Shown here: positions 12,866 through 25,200 of the stretch, piece by piece
Layout: each line of letters starts with the position of its first letter
Numbering within the stretch: position 1 is the stretch's first letter
Assembly: GCA_022749755.1 (NCBI GenBank)
Contig: CM040449.1
Span: 10,326,363 to 10,390,362, forward strand
Direction: 5' to 3'
DNA length: 64,000 nt
Source of the DNA: Azadirachta indica
Lineage: Eukaryota > Streptophyta > Magnoliopsida > Sapindales > Meliaceae
Made by a program: the position numbers and the translations under genes
The notes under the pieces: generated by a model
Databases searched by the model: none
The model's input: the letters and a program-made list of their open reading frames with translations, nothing else
Told to the model about the DNA's origin: nothing

Positions 12866-14339
12866 ATATATTACTTTTATTTCAAAGTCGAAATTGCATT
12901 ATGTATGCATAAAATTTTAGTGTGAACTATAAATGTCTGTATATAAATTCTCAATAAATTGGTAACTACTATAATATAATGTTAATATTATAAAAACATA
13001 TATTTAACAATATATATATATATACATATATATTTGTTTTATAATCAAATTTTCATTTAAATTATTCTTTTGGCGATAGTTCAAGTGATTTGAAGTACAT
13101 TTGATACTTTCAAGTTATCATAAATTTGAATAATAATAAAAAATTAAAATTTGATATTTTGTAGGTAAAATTTTTTACTCGATTCAAAACTTTTTAAAAC
13201 GAAAAAAAACTTTCATTTAATTATATTTAAATAGTTAAAAATTTGTACGGTGCATCTACATGTAGAGTATCCCTAGCCTACCCATGAGCATGTGTATTCG
13301 TAAACAAAATACTGTTTGCTTGCTTCGGTTGGAACTTGGAATCTTGACTCCATAATCTATATGTATTGTCCGAATTTATTTTTTATAAATCCTACTCGCG
13401 TCCTTTTGAAAAACGAATCTACTCGCCCTACCCTATTAGGAATTTCAATTATTTTTTAAAAAAGAAAATCAGCAGGGCACACGTGGAATTTTTGCAATTT
13501 TTAAAATATAAATCCAACTTAAAATTAGTCTGTCTTTAAACATTACAAAAATGTATCCCATTAAATTAAATCATTTTAGTTGAATTTATTTTTTTTCTTG
13601 TGGCTTAATTTTCAAATTTAATATTTTATTTTTCATATTTCATATAATGAATCTAATACTCAAAAATAATTTAATTAATTCAATGATCTACTATATTAAT
13701 ATTATCATATTTTAGAAAATTACATGACATTGCACATTGTTTCATTAGGTATTTTTCTTCACCTGCTTTTTATGTGCTCTTATTTGTCGAAGATCTTATA
13801 ATTGGGTAATGATAATCTATGATGATTGTAATATTAGTATGAAAATATATTGACGAGATGATAAAATTATTTTACATTTTTTAAATTAATATATGTTTCT
13901 TACTTTATTATATTATAAAATAAATAAAAATATAAAAGGGTATATAGAGATGAAGTAATTGCTAATTAATTCAATCGATGAAGTCGAAAATAAATATATT
14001 TACACTTGAAATTTATATTCTAATGTCAAAATTGGACTGAAATTTTGATTAATTAAAAAATAAATTGTCAATTTTAAGCTCAAAGTGGAGGTCTCAATCA
14101 AAAGAGAGCGCGTATCTTACACTTCCCTTCCTACCGCGAGTATAGTTTGCAAATGACGCCTTAAGTCTCTTGTGGTTACCAAGCTTTTCATTTTAATTTT
14201 ATTTTTTAAAAAAATAATTTTCCATGCACTTTCCAGTTCCAAATAGGAAGAAACATAAATCCCAAGCTGTAATGGCTTCTGAAATCTCCCCTTTAAAGAC
14301 ACCCTACCTTTTCAACTTTTAGAGACCATTCACTTTAGT

Positions 14340-15650
14340 CTTCGAAAAAGTTCTCATTCTTTTCTTCTTCTGCTTTCTCCCTTTACAACTTTCCAGTTTT
14401 CGTCTTCTGGGTATGTTCTGTTCAACAGTCTCTTCACGTTTCTTCTCAGTTTGATTTGTGTTTTTTGTTTTTTACTTCTGCTTCTTGTGTTTTATGTTTT
14501 TTTTTTTCCATGATTTCATGCTTAGGTTGGCTGTAGAAACTTGAATACTTTCCAACTGTATGATATGTTTGAAATTTTGCTTGTGGGTTGCTGAGATTGA
14601 ATTGGGTTCAAGAATTACTGTTTCTGTGATTTTGTTTTCAATTGCTGTAATGTTTTCTAACATTATGTTTCATGATGACTTTAAGTCAAATGTTATTATG
14701 TGATATTCAAGCTACAACACCTTTAATTATTCCCTTATTTGTTCTTTGATTTGTAAAACTAGAATTCGTGTATTATAACTAGAAGTTAGTTAATTTAGGA
14801 TATGTTTGCTATTGGAATGCTATCTTTTATTCTTGTAGCAGCTGCTGCAAGATGGAATGAATATAACTTATATTTTGGATTGAGGTGTTATGATTTTTAA
14901 GTCACAACTGTTTGTGAAATGAAATTAGTGTATACTAAATATAAGTATAAAAGTGGGTTGTCCCTGCTAAAAGTTAGTGTTTATGAAAACACTTTAGTTG
15001 CCGTTTTAGGAAATTTGTTAAAATGCTTTGTGTGATTATTCCAATGCTATTTTTTAATTAGCATGCAGCAATGTGCTAATCTAAAAATCATCCCTAATGA
15101 TAATTAAATTTTATAGCCACTTTTAAAATAAAAAGCCAAACACACGGATAAGTGCTTAGATTTCTTAATTTATTACTTATGTAATGCTAATTATGACTGC
15201 CAAATGAACCATAAGCCTTAGTTATTGTGCTTTTAATGTTAAGCTGAAGTGCAATAGTCCTGAACATACCTTTAGTGCATTTAGTGCGTAGCTATGAATA
15301 TTATTCTGCAATATTCAGCATTCTAGTTTTGTATTTGATCTTATTGTCACTTTTACTTCCATGCAAGCTTGGTTTAACTTGGAGCCTTAGGTGTAGAGTC
15401 AATTTTTTGGTCTAATTCTTGGGTTCATACCTTTTTAAATTCAAATAATCACATGTAGCAATCTTCATTGCTTCACGCTTCAATCTTATTCATTTATCAA
15501 TTTGTTATCTTGTTCTTCTCTTTTTTTTAGCATTTTAGCTACAGACCTTGACGTACTTCTGCCTCTTGATTGCACAGTCTCCAATATTCCAAGTTGAGAT
15601 GAGCATTCCTTGTTAAAACTAGGATCCTAAGAGCCGTTGATAATTGAATC
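14340..15650 (+). other. TCHQD 5' leader with probable 1.17-kb 5'UTR intron
   Basis: A pyrimidine-rich stretch at 14330-14410 looks like a plant leader. It ends TTCTGG followed by the donor GTATGTTC at 14411. A good acceptor TTGATTGCACAG ends at 15577, 73 bases before the ATG at 15651. This predicts intron 14411-15577. The intron may hold a MITE around 14798-15149, with weak inverted ends GGATATGTTTGC and, reversed, TCCGTGTGTTTGGC. The donor and acceptor choice is inferred from signals only. Confidence 0.5.
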
Positions 15651-16767
15651 ATGCAGCTGTACCATCATCCATACTCATTAGACAGCCAAAAGGTGAGACT
15701 TGCTTTGGAAGAGAAAGGCATTGATTACACATCATACCATGTCAATCCGATAACAGGCAAGAACTTTGACGCATCATTCTTTAGAATGAATCCGAGGGCC
15801 AAACTCCCAGTTTTTCAAAATGGCGCTCACATAATTTTCAACACCATTGAGATAATCCAGTATGTCTATCCTCTACTCTTCCTTTTTAACTTTCTGCATT
15901 CACAGATACATTTAGAACCAATTTCTAACTTGAATGATACACAATGGGCACTAAAATGATTCTTCATTTGCTTGTGAACGTTTTACAAAGAGGTAGTGTG
16001 GTTGTTTTTAGCTTTCATGTGAAGTAGAATTCACTTATCCATGGGTTGTTTGTTATTAAGTAATTTCAACTTCTTCTAAGGTCATTACATGTTTAAATGT
16101 TTTGAAATTGTCTCGAAACACATCTTTATTACAAAACATGGAAACAATTTTAAGTTATATAGAAATTTTCAGGTATATAGAACGAATATCATTGGTCTCT
16201 TTAGGAGCTGATGACATGAGCTTAAGTAGCAGAGAAGTCGTTGAATGGATGCAGAGGATACAGCAGTGGAACCCCAAATATTTCACACTTGCTCATGTCC
16301 CAGAGAAGTACCGCCTCTATGTATCCAAATTCAGAAGGCGGGTGGTGATTGCTCGGATGGCTGAATCTCCTGACCTTGCTAGTGCTTACCATCGCAAACT
16401 TAAAGATGCATACGAGACAGACGACAAGTTAAAGGACCCAGGTGTTGTGGAACAAAGTAAACAACATCTAGTCAGACTTCTAGATGAAGTTGAAACAAAG
16501 CTAAATGAAACAGAGTATTTAGCCGGGGAAGAGTTTACTATGGCGGATGTTACGCTCATTCCCTTACTTTCACGCCTAGTGCTCTTGGATTTAGAAGAAG
16601 AGTACATAAGTTGTCGACCAAATATTGCCGAGTATTGGGTTTTGGTGCAGAAGAGGCCAAGTTACAAAAAGGTAATTGGGAAATACTTCAATGGATGGAG
16701 AAGGTACAAAACTTTAATAAAAACTTGGTGCTTTATTCGAATAAGAAGTTTGCTGAGAAGATATTGA
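15651..16767 (+). CDS. TCHQD: TCHQD-class glutathione S-transferase
   Basis: Two coding exons, 15651-15859 and 16173-16767, joined by a GT-AG intron, encode 267 residues; the Arabidopsis TCHQD protein is almost the same length. The N-terminal thioredoxin-like domain (about 1-75) starts MQLYHHPYSLDSQKVRLALE and has the glutathione-site region NPRAKLPVF followed by an acidic-site EIIQYIERI. The alpha-helical C-terminal domain contains VVIARMAESPDLASAYHRKL, a TEYLAGEEFTMADV N-capping-box segment and the family-typical basic C-terminus FIRIRSLLRRY. The class is named after bacterial tetrachlorohydroquinone dehalogenase; its plant substrate is not settled. Plant TCHQD has been reported at the plasma membrane (from memory). 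The extended basic tail is a hallmark of the class. Confidence 0.95.
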
Positions 16768-17008
16768 TGGATAAGTTTGCACATTTGGTATTTAAGCTGT
16801 AAATTGGAGATGATCATAAAATGGGAGGGAAGATAAACCAATTGTATGTATCTTTCTTTACTCTTTCCTTCTTTTCCTTTTTGTTTTTCAATTATTGGGG
16901 GTTTTATTGGGTGGAAAGTTTTTATTTAGATTAGTTCTCGAAGAATTTTTATTTATATTTTTACTGCTGTATTGATGAATAAGGCAAAGTATTTGAAGGT
17001 TGCAACAA

Positions 17009-17030
17009 ATATATATATATATATATATAT
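17009..17030. repeat. (AT)11 microsatellite
   Basis: An uninterrupted AT dinucleotide run of 22 bases, about 240 bases past the TCHQD stop codon. Confidence 0.9.
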
Positions 17031-17099
17031 GCATATATACTTTATTTCCTCACTATGTGATTATCTCAGTTCATAGCAAAAAGTGTTATGTGAGGTGGA

Positions 17100-17512
17100 C
17101 GTATCATATCATACGTGCACCACATATGAGTTTGGTTTGAAATTGATCAATAATAGAACTGTTTAAGACATTGTGTCACTGTATGTATCATTATTTTTGC
17201 AATTTTTATTATAATTCTCAACTTTTTGTTGTATTATTTGATAAAATTTTCAAGTGTTTTTAATATAATTCGTACAAAATTAAATACATATCTCATTATA
17301 CATGCACCACTTATGAGTTCGATTAAAATTAATCAATAATGTAAGTGTGTATGATATCGTGTTGTTATATGTATTGTTTCCCCTATTTTGTTTATGAGAT
17401 GGTGCCACGATACGTATTATTTCTCTAATGTTTGTTACAATTTTCAACTCTCTCTTATATTTTCCATTAAATTTTTGAAGTGTTTTTAATATAACTGGTA
17501 AAAATTTAAATT
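17100..17512. repeat. Diverged tandem duplication, about 190-bp period
   Basis: Copy 1 from about 17103 and copy 2 from about 17293 share GTGCACCACATATGAGTT / ATGCACCACTTATGAGTT, then ATTGATCAATAAT / ATTAATCAATAAT, CTCAACTTTTTGT / CTCAACTCTCTCT, and the shared end AAGTGTTTTTAATATAA. Copies are clearly related but diverged by substitutions and small indels. Confidence 0.55.
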
Positions 17513-17954
17513 AAGAATCGCAATAACAGAAATGAAAATTGCGAAAAAAAAAAAAGCAAATTAAGAAATGCAATGGAAGAATTGAAAATTGTGAAAAAAG
17601 GTAAACTGTTAAAAAGTTACAATAAATAAAAAAATTGGGGAAGGTCGGGATTTGTACCATAACCCACTTGTGTTTATGATAATGGGAGAATTTGAACATA
17701 TGGGATGATCTTACTGGATACTTTTAACCTAATCTTTGCTACAATAAGATGCATTCATTCTCTTAAAGAAAGAGAGCAGAAGCACTTGCCAAAACTGATT
17801 CGTGAATACAGATTGATTAATGGAGGAATAATACTTCCCATTAAATCAAGCAGCAGGACATTATCTGTGTGATAGTTGGCAAATTGAATGGAGACACTAT
17901 TTCAAGACGTCCAAAAAGCAAAAGCGAAGCAACTTTACCACAATTTTAACATAT

Positions 17955-18048
17955 AACTTTTATGTTTTTAATCAACAAGACAAGACTTTCAACGTACAAT
18001 AAACTTTTATGTTTTTAATCAACAAGACAAGACTTTCAACGTACAATA
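17955..18048. repeat. Exact tandem duplication, 2 x 47 bp
   Basis: The 47-base unit beginning AACTTTTATGTTTTTAATC and ending CTTTCAACGTACAATA occurs twice with no visible difference (17955-18001 and 18002-18048). Perfect identity indicates a recent event. It lies downstream of the SDG8-type stop codon, possibly within the 3'UTR or its flank. Confidence 0.9.
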
Positions 18049-19267
18049 ATCCAACAAATGTTACTTCTAAACAGTCATGAAGAATGGCATCAAATTTGAA
18101 AAAAGTTTTGAAATGGCAGGTCAAAAAGCACTTTGAATACCTGAATGTATAGCAACAGCAACTCCAATCTACTTTCGTAGATAATAAAGAAAACAGGCTA
18201 TCAAAAGAGGACACCAGCCCCACAAACCAGAAAGTCCAAAACTAGTCTTCAGCAACAATTGGAAACAAACCACTAGATGAAACATATATTCAAGATTCCA
18301 GTTCTCCATTCTGTGGGAACCAGAAGTCCAGTTACATAAAAGGTAATATTGGATATTTGGGTCCTACATCCACACTGGATCATCTTTACAGACAAAAACT
18401 GAAGTGGAAGAAGGACATAGAAAATGAAGTAAAATTATGCAATGTATTAACAATAATAAATCACTAAAGCCTCTGGAATTGCCAAACATGATATGTTGCC
18501 ATACATCCAGTTTTGTGACATCCATAAAAGCAGTTGATTGTGAAGTCCAGTCTACTTCTTAAGATCATGAAACAAGTCCTAGATGAACTGGTATACCACG
18601 TTGTCCATACTCCCATCTAATAACTAATCATGTCAATAACACTAATGAATGATGAGAGTAAAACATGTTATACTTTCATTCGATGGTCATATTTTGACTG
18701 TCCCTACCAAAGTTTTTCTCTGATCGCACACTAAGTCGTCATATTTCCATCAAGAAAGCAATCAACAAACCAGACCATTTAATTTCTAGTTTCTGGAAAT
18801 CTAGATGATAGCCAAATTCCCCATCCCCCAATGCAGGAAACTTACTATTATAAAATTTGCTTTAACCATGATAGATGACATATTTTTCCGGGAAAAATCA
18901 ACATATCATATTCTTCTATCTTGTCTACCACATTTCTAAGAGAGAAACAAATACGTTAATCCTTCATTCTACTCATTGCAAAAGATTCATGAGCCTCTGA
19001 TTGTTGTAAAATAAAATGGTACATTAACAAGAATGCCTACCTCTTTGAGGTCTGTACAGATGGATCACATGTAATGTGGCAAATAGCCAATTTGGAGCAT
19101 CTTTTTCCTCTCAGCTGTAAACTATTATTTGGGCACAAGGACTGAGATTCTGAAAATTGAATAAAAATTTTTGCAGAAAAATAAAATCCACAAGAAGAAA
19201 GAATTGAGAATACATTAATGTATGGGAGAGAATTCAATTATCTTTGGAGTATCTCCTATAAATCAAT

Positions 19268-22200
19268 TCAATGGTGATTCTGTTGTGGTGGACGCTGATA
19301 AAAATTACCGACAGGTTTATCCACTCTACAACTGACATCCTGTGAACAATATGAATTTCTAAGCTCATTTCTTCGCCAAAGCCATGGGGGTCCCTTCCTC
19401 TTTTGCTGCCTAAAGTACCTTCTTCCCAAATCATTTGAGGATCCCCTCATTCTTTTAAATGTTTGTTGGGCATCAACACCAGGAATATCCGCAGCTGATT
19501 GGTTAGCTCCAGTTGTGCTTGGGTTGTTTTCCTCCGGATTGCAATTTGGTGGATGATTGCTATCTTGTTGCCATTCTTCTGAAGATCCATTACCCGTCTT
19601 AAAGCTAACAGCACAAGCTGATGGAGTGTCTTTCTTTTCACGGGGAAAGGGGGGTAGAGGTGGAAAAGGATGGAAAGGCATCCCTGGAGCAATAACCCAA
19701 CTATCTACAGTTTCAGCCTGCGGTGATCCGACTTGTGACAAAATATGCAATGGAATTCCGTATGAGACAGGTAGACGGTTATTGAATTTTCCCTGTGGAT
19801 GTGCAATAGCCACATCAAATGGACATCCCAAATATGAGAAGTTTTGTTGAGGAAGATCAGTAGTTGATGAAGCATCTGACGAAACTAGAGGTGGGTTAAG
19901 GGGAGATGAAAAGCCAGGTGGAGCATCCTCTTGCATATTCTGTCCACCATCTTCTGAGTTAACAGCTTCATCATGGTTATTGTGATTATGAATACAGTCA
20001 GGGTAATTACTGTCATCTCTGCTCATCTTATCTGTGTGATCGGGCACCACCTGAGCTCTCTCAGGAAATGGACTAGGTTCATATTGTGGTAACAACCTTG
20101 ACTCAAGCTTTGGTTCTTTTAGGTTTGTTTTGGCTGGTTGATCCCATCTGCTTTTACGTTTGCGAGTTTTGGATCCATTGGTCTGGCACCCACCTGTAGA
20201 AGGTGAAGACCCAACCTCATTGGATGCAGTATCCACCATAGTTGTTGTAAGGGATGATTGAATGCCACAATCAACTGCTACTGGAGGTCTTAAACCTTGA
20301 TCATGCCAATGATTGTGCAATACCGAGGGCCTACTTAGACCCCTGAGAATATCTAGTCTGCCATCATCCCGGTCCATGTAGCTGTGCTTTCTGATGGGTT
20401 TAGGAATCCATCTATCTCGAAAGCTACGTGCAATTTGATGAACCTATACGTGACAATGGAGTGATTAGAACTAAATTGCCACTCAAAACAGAATTTGGCT
20501 ATTGATGCATCTACAAAATACTACACACGTGCAGCAAATGACTCATTACAGAAGTCACAAAATGATAACCAGAACCCCATATTCTAGAATAAAAGTTCAT
20601 AAATAAGGATCTATTAAAATAGTCTGAAACAAACCTGTTTGTCATCATGCTCAGTCAAAGATAATATCGACTCTCGAAAGCTGCACCAGATAACAGACTT
20701 CTCATAAATATATAATAAATGATTATATGAAAGAGATTCATTAGTGCTTGTGGGCAGGTCTAATTTCAAGCTTATTACTTCATTTATACAATCTCTGCAT
20801 TATTATTCCTAGTTAATTTCAGAACTTATTTACTTCAGGCAATAGTTCCAAAAAAGTAATAGTAAATAAACCAAAAACATTCAGTCATTTAGTAAAAATT
20901 ACATGCATGCTGATAAAAATAACAATAATATGAACCACCTTAATAAAGGGTTACCATAATTCTAGTATATAGTTCAATATTATTTTCATTCAGTTAAATC
21001 TTTTACTTGTGTGTGGATAAAAAAGGTGGAGAGTTATGGCTAACTTCAAACAAAAAGTACTAGAATAAAGATTCAATAAAAACGTGTTAGTTTCTTCTCT
21101 CTTTCATTTTCCCAATCAAAAGGAGAGACCATATATAATTGCCTCCCCCAACTAACAGCAGGTTTAAGTTGACTATGTAGCTCACTTGACTCCAGACTGA
21201 TGCTTAAATGTGACTGCATCATATATTTATTTTCTTTAAATCTTGTATCAGATTGCTGATTATCTATTCTTCTTCTATTTTCTCATTAAAATCATAGAAC
21301 GGTATATTCCAATCTCCAGAATCCCCAAAAGATTTAGAATTCCAATACCCATTCCCACAAACTTCACAAAAGGAAAAGAAAGAATTCCTTATTTTACTTG
21401 AAATGAAACCAAAACAAGATATCACGACAATTCTCTGAATAAGAAAACAGAATATTTTCCACCTCTCCATCCCAGGACAAGGAGGACCAGCAGTAATATG
21501 ATTCCGCGTAAGAATCTCCCTCATTGCCAAATATTCTAAAACCTGCAGAAATGGTGAGTTAGCAGCAAGAACAAGAATAATGTTCAATTAAATTAAAAGA
21601 TGATTCCCAACAAGAGCACCTTCAGAAGCTTCCGGAGAATTGGAATCTTTTTAAAGTCCCTTCTATACTGCTTGATCATGTTGTGTAGCATCTGCAAACC
21701 TGGAAAGCAGAGCAGCAGAGCAATCATCAGTTTTTCTAACAGAAATGCAACTAAAATTATTTAGTTTTATTCCATAAAAATAATGGTAATTAAATTTGCA
21801 TCCATGCAACAAATAAAACAACTACCATTTTTGTTAATTATATCCATCAACACCACTCGTGATTTTGTTTTCAAAAGAGCATCAAGGATCATTGATAAAT
21901 CTCGATTGCTGCAAAACAAAATAGCTAAAATTAATAAAATGTAGACAAGAAACCCACATATACAAGAAAGAGACTAAAATAGCATCAATGAGACATTTAA
22001 AATGATAAGCTAAATGAAGATAGAAAAAACTCTTGAGTTACCCCTGAATTGCTTCACCGTTGCTACTATCACCAGAAGCAGCAGTCAAAAGCAAAAGCTT
22101 CAAATAACCTTTAGGAGCATCCTGCTTCAAAAAAAAAGCATCTTGAATGATTAGACTATGGCAAGATAGTTGTGGTGAGGGTGCAAGTTTAAGAAACCAA

Positions 22201-25200
22201 ACTCGAACAGCTTTCAGTAACAATTATATTGTAAACTTTTGGCTAAAATATCCTTTGTAAATCTAGCAGTGAACCTCTAGTCCATCTTTACTTTTTTTTT
22301 TTTTTTTATATAAATGATATATTCAGCTTCTTATCCAAAAAATAATATAAAGAAGAAAAGCCTTAAGAAATCTTTTCACAATCAGAATAACCAACGGGGA
22401 AGTCAAAGCTGAGGTGAGATTTGAACACAAGTTTTAAAAGTGACTAGCAGGAGTACATTTAAGCCAACTACAAAAGCACTCCAAGATGCCAAATAGAAAT
22501 ACATCATATCCAAAGTGAAATTGGATAATGGGAAAGTTAACTCACTTTTCGTTTATTTATGCCCCCATCAGCATCCAGCAACTCATTTAATTTCTCCTGA
22601 ACTGCAAGAACAAAGAGCAGTTATCATTAAAATGGTCAGCCTGCAGAAGAACAAATTGCTTTAATATGTGTAATAGGTAGATTCCTAACCTGCTTCAAAA
22701 CGACCATTAGAGGAACCTTCTGTTATCTTTTTGGGTTTGATAGAGAAAATCTGAGTTTTTCCAGTCATCATCTTAACTTTATTCCCATTTAAAGGACTAC
22801 TATCACCCTTTCCTTTCTTAATGGAACCAGCTTTACGAGAAGTCTTTATACGAGGGCGAGATTTAGAAACACCTTGATTGTCCTCAACTGTATCAGACTT
22901 GGACTTCCTATTAGACTCACCACCATCAAGAAATGATTTGCCAGAAACCATGGCTGTTGGAGAAGTTTCTGCTGGTAGGATTGAAGCCGAGGTCTCCTTC
23001 ATAATTTCTTCTTGCTTGTAAACCTCCTGCTGAACAGCAGATACAGATATGCTTCTTAAATCTTCTGCCTGTAGGGAAATTTCTAATGTTTGCAGTGAGG
23101 GATAATTTCCCTTTGAATGCTCCATTTCTGATGAACTTTGTAATGAGGAAATGGCAGATGCAGATTGGTTCCTGAAGTTGTCAACTTCTTTGGTAAGCTC
23201 CAATTTTCTTACAGCTGTAGTGGAATCATCCACTTTATTTCTATCTTTCACTACAGCCTCGGCTATTTGTTTTCTGGATGCCTTGTTGATAGCACCTTCA
23301 GTTTCATGTTCTTCAAGCATCACAGGCTCAGGATACTCATCATCTGAATCACCTTGATAAATTATTTCAGTATTTTGCGGATCCCCGCCTATATAACCCT
23401 GACATTGAGGAGAACCACAATGACATTTTTTGGCAGCAGCCCCAAACACTCTGACATAGTTGTAGTCAAACGTCAGCTCCTCACCCTGAAAAATACTAAC
23501 CTTAGAAGACACAAGATAAAAAGTGCAGAAGCACATATCAATGTAATCTATACAAACTAAAAAAAAAAAAAAAAGAAAAATGCCACAAAAAAGCAAGGCC
23601 TCTCTACAAGGACAAGAAACTCAATTCTCAAATAAATGATTCAACAAATGGTCAGAAATGAGAGAGAGATTTTACAGTCAGCACCAAAATTAAAATTCTG
23701 ATTTTCCCTATCAGGGGTACTGATGCAAAAAAGGAATAATATGATCAAGTCACTAGTTTTCTTACAATGCAATTCCAGGACATCAATTTCCCAAACTTAA
23801 TTGGTCATTCATCCTCTGTTAGACAAAAAGTCTGTTTTGTCAAATCAGATATTGTCAAACTTTGCAATACTTAATTCATCAAATTAGCATTGGTTGGGAA
23901 GTCTAGTGATATTACAACTTTTCAAGCTAACTCCAGAAAATGACAAAAATCTAACTTTTACTCCACAGCAAGATGCAAGCATACCTGCTTAATATCCCTC
24001 ATTGCAAATAGCCCAATACAAATTTCTCCATTCACCATCCACTGAAGCGGGATATCAGACACAAAAGCAAACAATGTTAGAATCAATGTTTTAGCATCAA
24101 GAATATCTCAAATGCATCAAGGGCAGTATGAATATTTAAATAAAATGGGAAGCCTTAACTTGATAGTAAAAGTGAACCAATGACATTTGGGTCGTCTCAA
24201 TAATTGGTTACAATTAATATTTCACAATAAAAGGAGTCTAAGAATATATGCATACAATCTGTACTTATACACGAGAAGTGCTGGAAAAAAAAAAGAACAT
24301 TTTATTCCCAACAAACTGAGATACGACTGAAGAAGTAGACAACGAAAACAAACAAAGCAAACTGAGAACGCCAAAAATAAACACTCAACACAAACACACA
24401 CTCACAAAAATAAATAAATAAATAAATAACAAAAACCTTCAGAAAATGAAACAAAATGACATCCCAATTCTCATGAATGAGAAAGAAATAACTGTCTTTG
24501 TATTCTCCAGAAACTATTGCCCAAAGAAAACCAAGTGGGCTTCATTCCACAAAGGCTGACTATACTGAAAGTATAATCAAAAGAAAAATCAAATCCATTG
24601 AAATAGAAGAAGAATCATCAGTCCTCCAAAGAAAAAATAAAAACATCACATGAAAAGAGAGAAAAGAAATTTCAGTAGCCTCCACTCCCAGAGAATCCAG
24701 ATCATTATAACAAATTTCATGATCTCATACCAATATACAAATTACATGATTATAAAATGTCATTGATGTTCACCTTTTCAGTACGGCAATTAGGATCACA
24801 ACTATGGTTAATGAAACGACCCAGATTTCCCTTGGCACATGCATCTATTACCTGGAAGAATGAAAAACAAGAATAAGAAACAGGGGAAAAAAAAAAAGCA
24901 ATTGTGGCAAGAAAAGCAAACAACAAAAAGGAAAATAAGGTACAAACCAGCATGACGTCAAAAGGTTTAATGAAAGAACAGTGAACATCTTTCAACAGTT
25001 TTAATTGCTTTTATGCATAAAAGTAAGTCTGCATCACATATATACAGTATTCCTAAAGCTTCGCCATTATTTATTTTGATTTTAACACCAAAAATGTTCA
25101 TTCCAACCATGCATTTCATATTTTGTTCAGAACATGTTCAGAAACAAGATAAAAAATGCCTTTAAGCTAACTAGATGCACTAAATTTTACAAACTAATGG

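Larger units (their letters stand above)
3050..14340. other. Gene-free AT-rich spacer between divergent kinase and TCHQD genes
   Basis: More than 11 kb without a credible coding region. The open frames here are short (about 60-80 codons), match no family I know, and have no plausible splice partners. The stretch holds MITEs, diverged tandem repeats and a few less AT-rich islands with transcription-factor motifs, described separately. Around 9750-9935 there is a more mixed-composition island with a perfect E2F-like TTTTCCCGCC at 9921-9930 but no recognisable gene. I see no retrotransposon protein domains. Confidence 0.7.
16768..19267. other. Convergent spacer: 3' ends of TCHQD and SDG8 genes
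   Basis: TCHQD (plus) and the SDG8-type gene (minus) point toward each other here. An AATAAG-like poly(A) signal lies near 16979 for TCHQD. The 3' limit of the SDG8 transcript was not determined. Contents: an (AT)n microsatellite at 17009-17030, a diverged duplication at about 17100-17512 and an exact 47-bp duplication at 17955-18048. No additional gene is seen. Confidence 0.6.
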
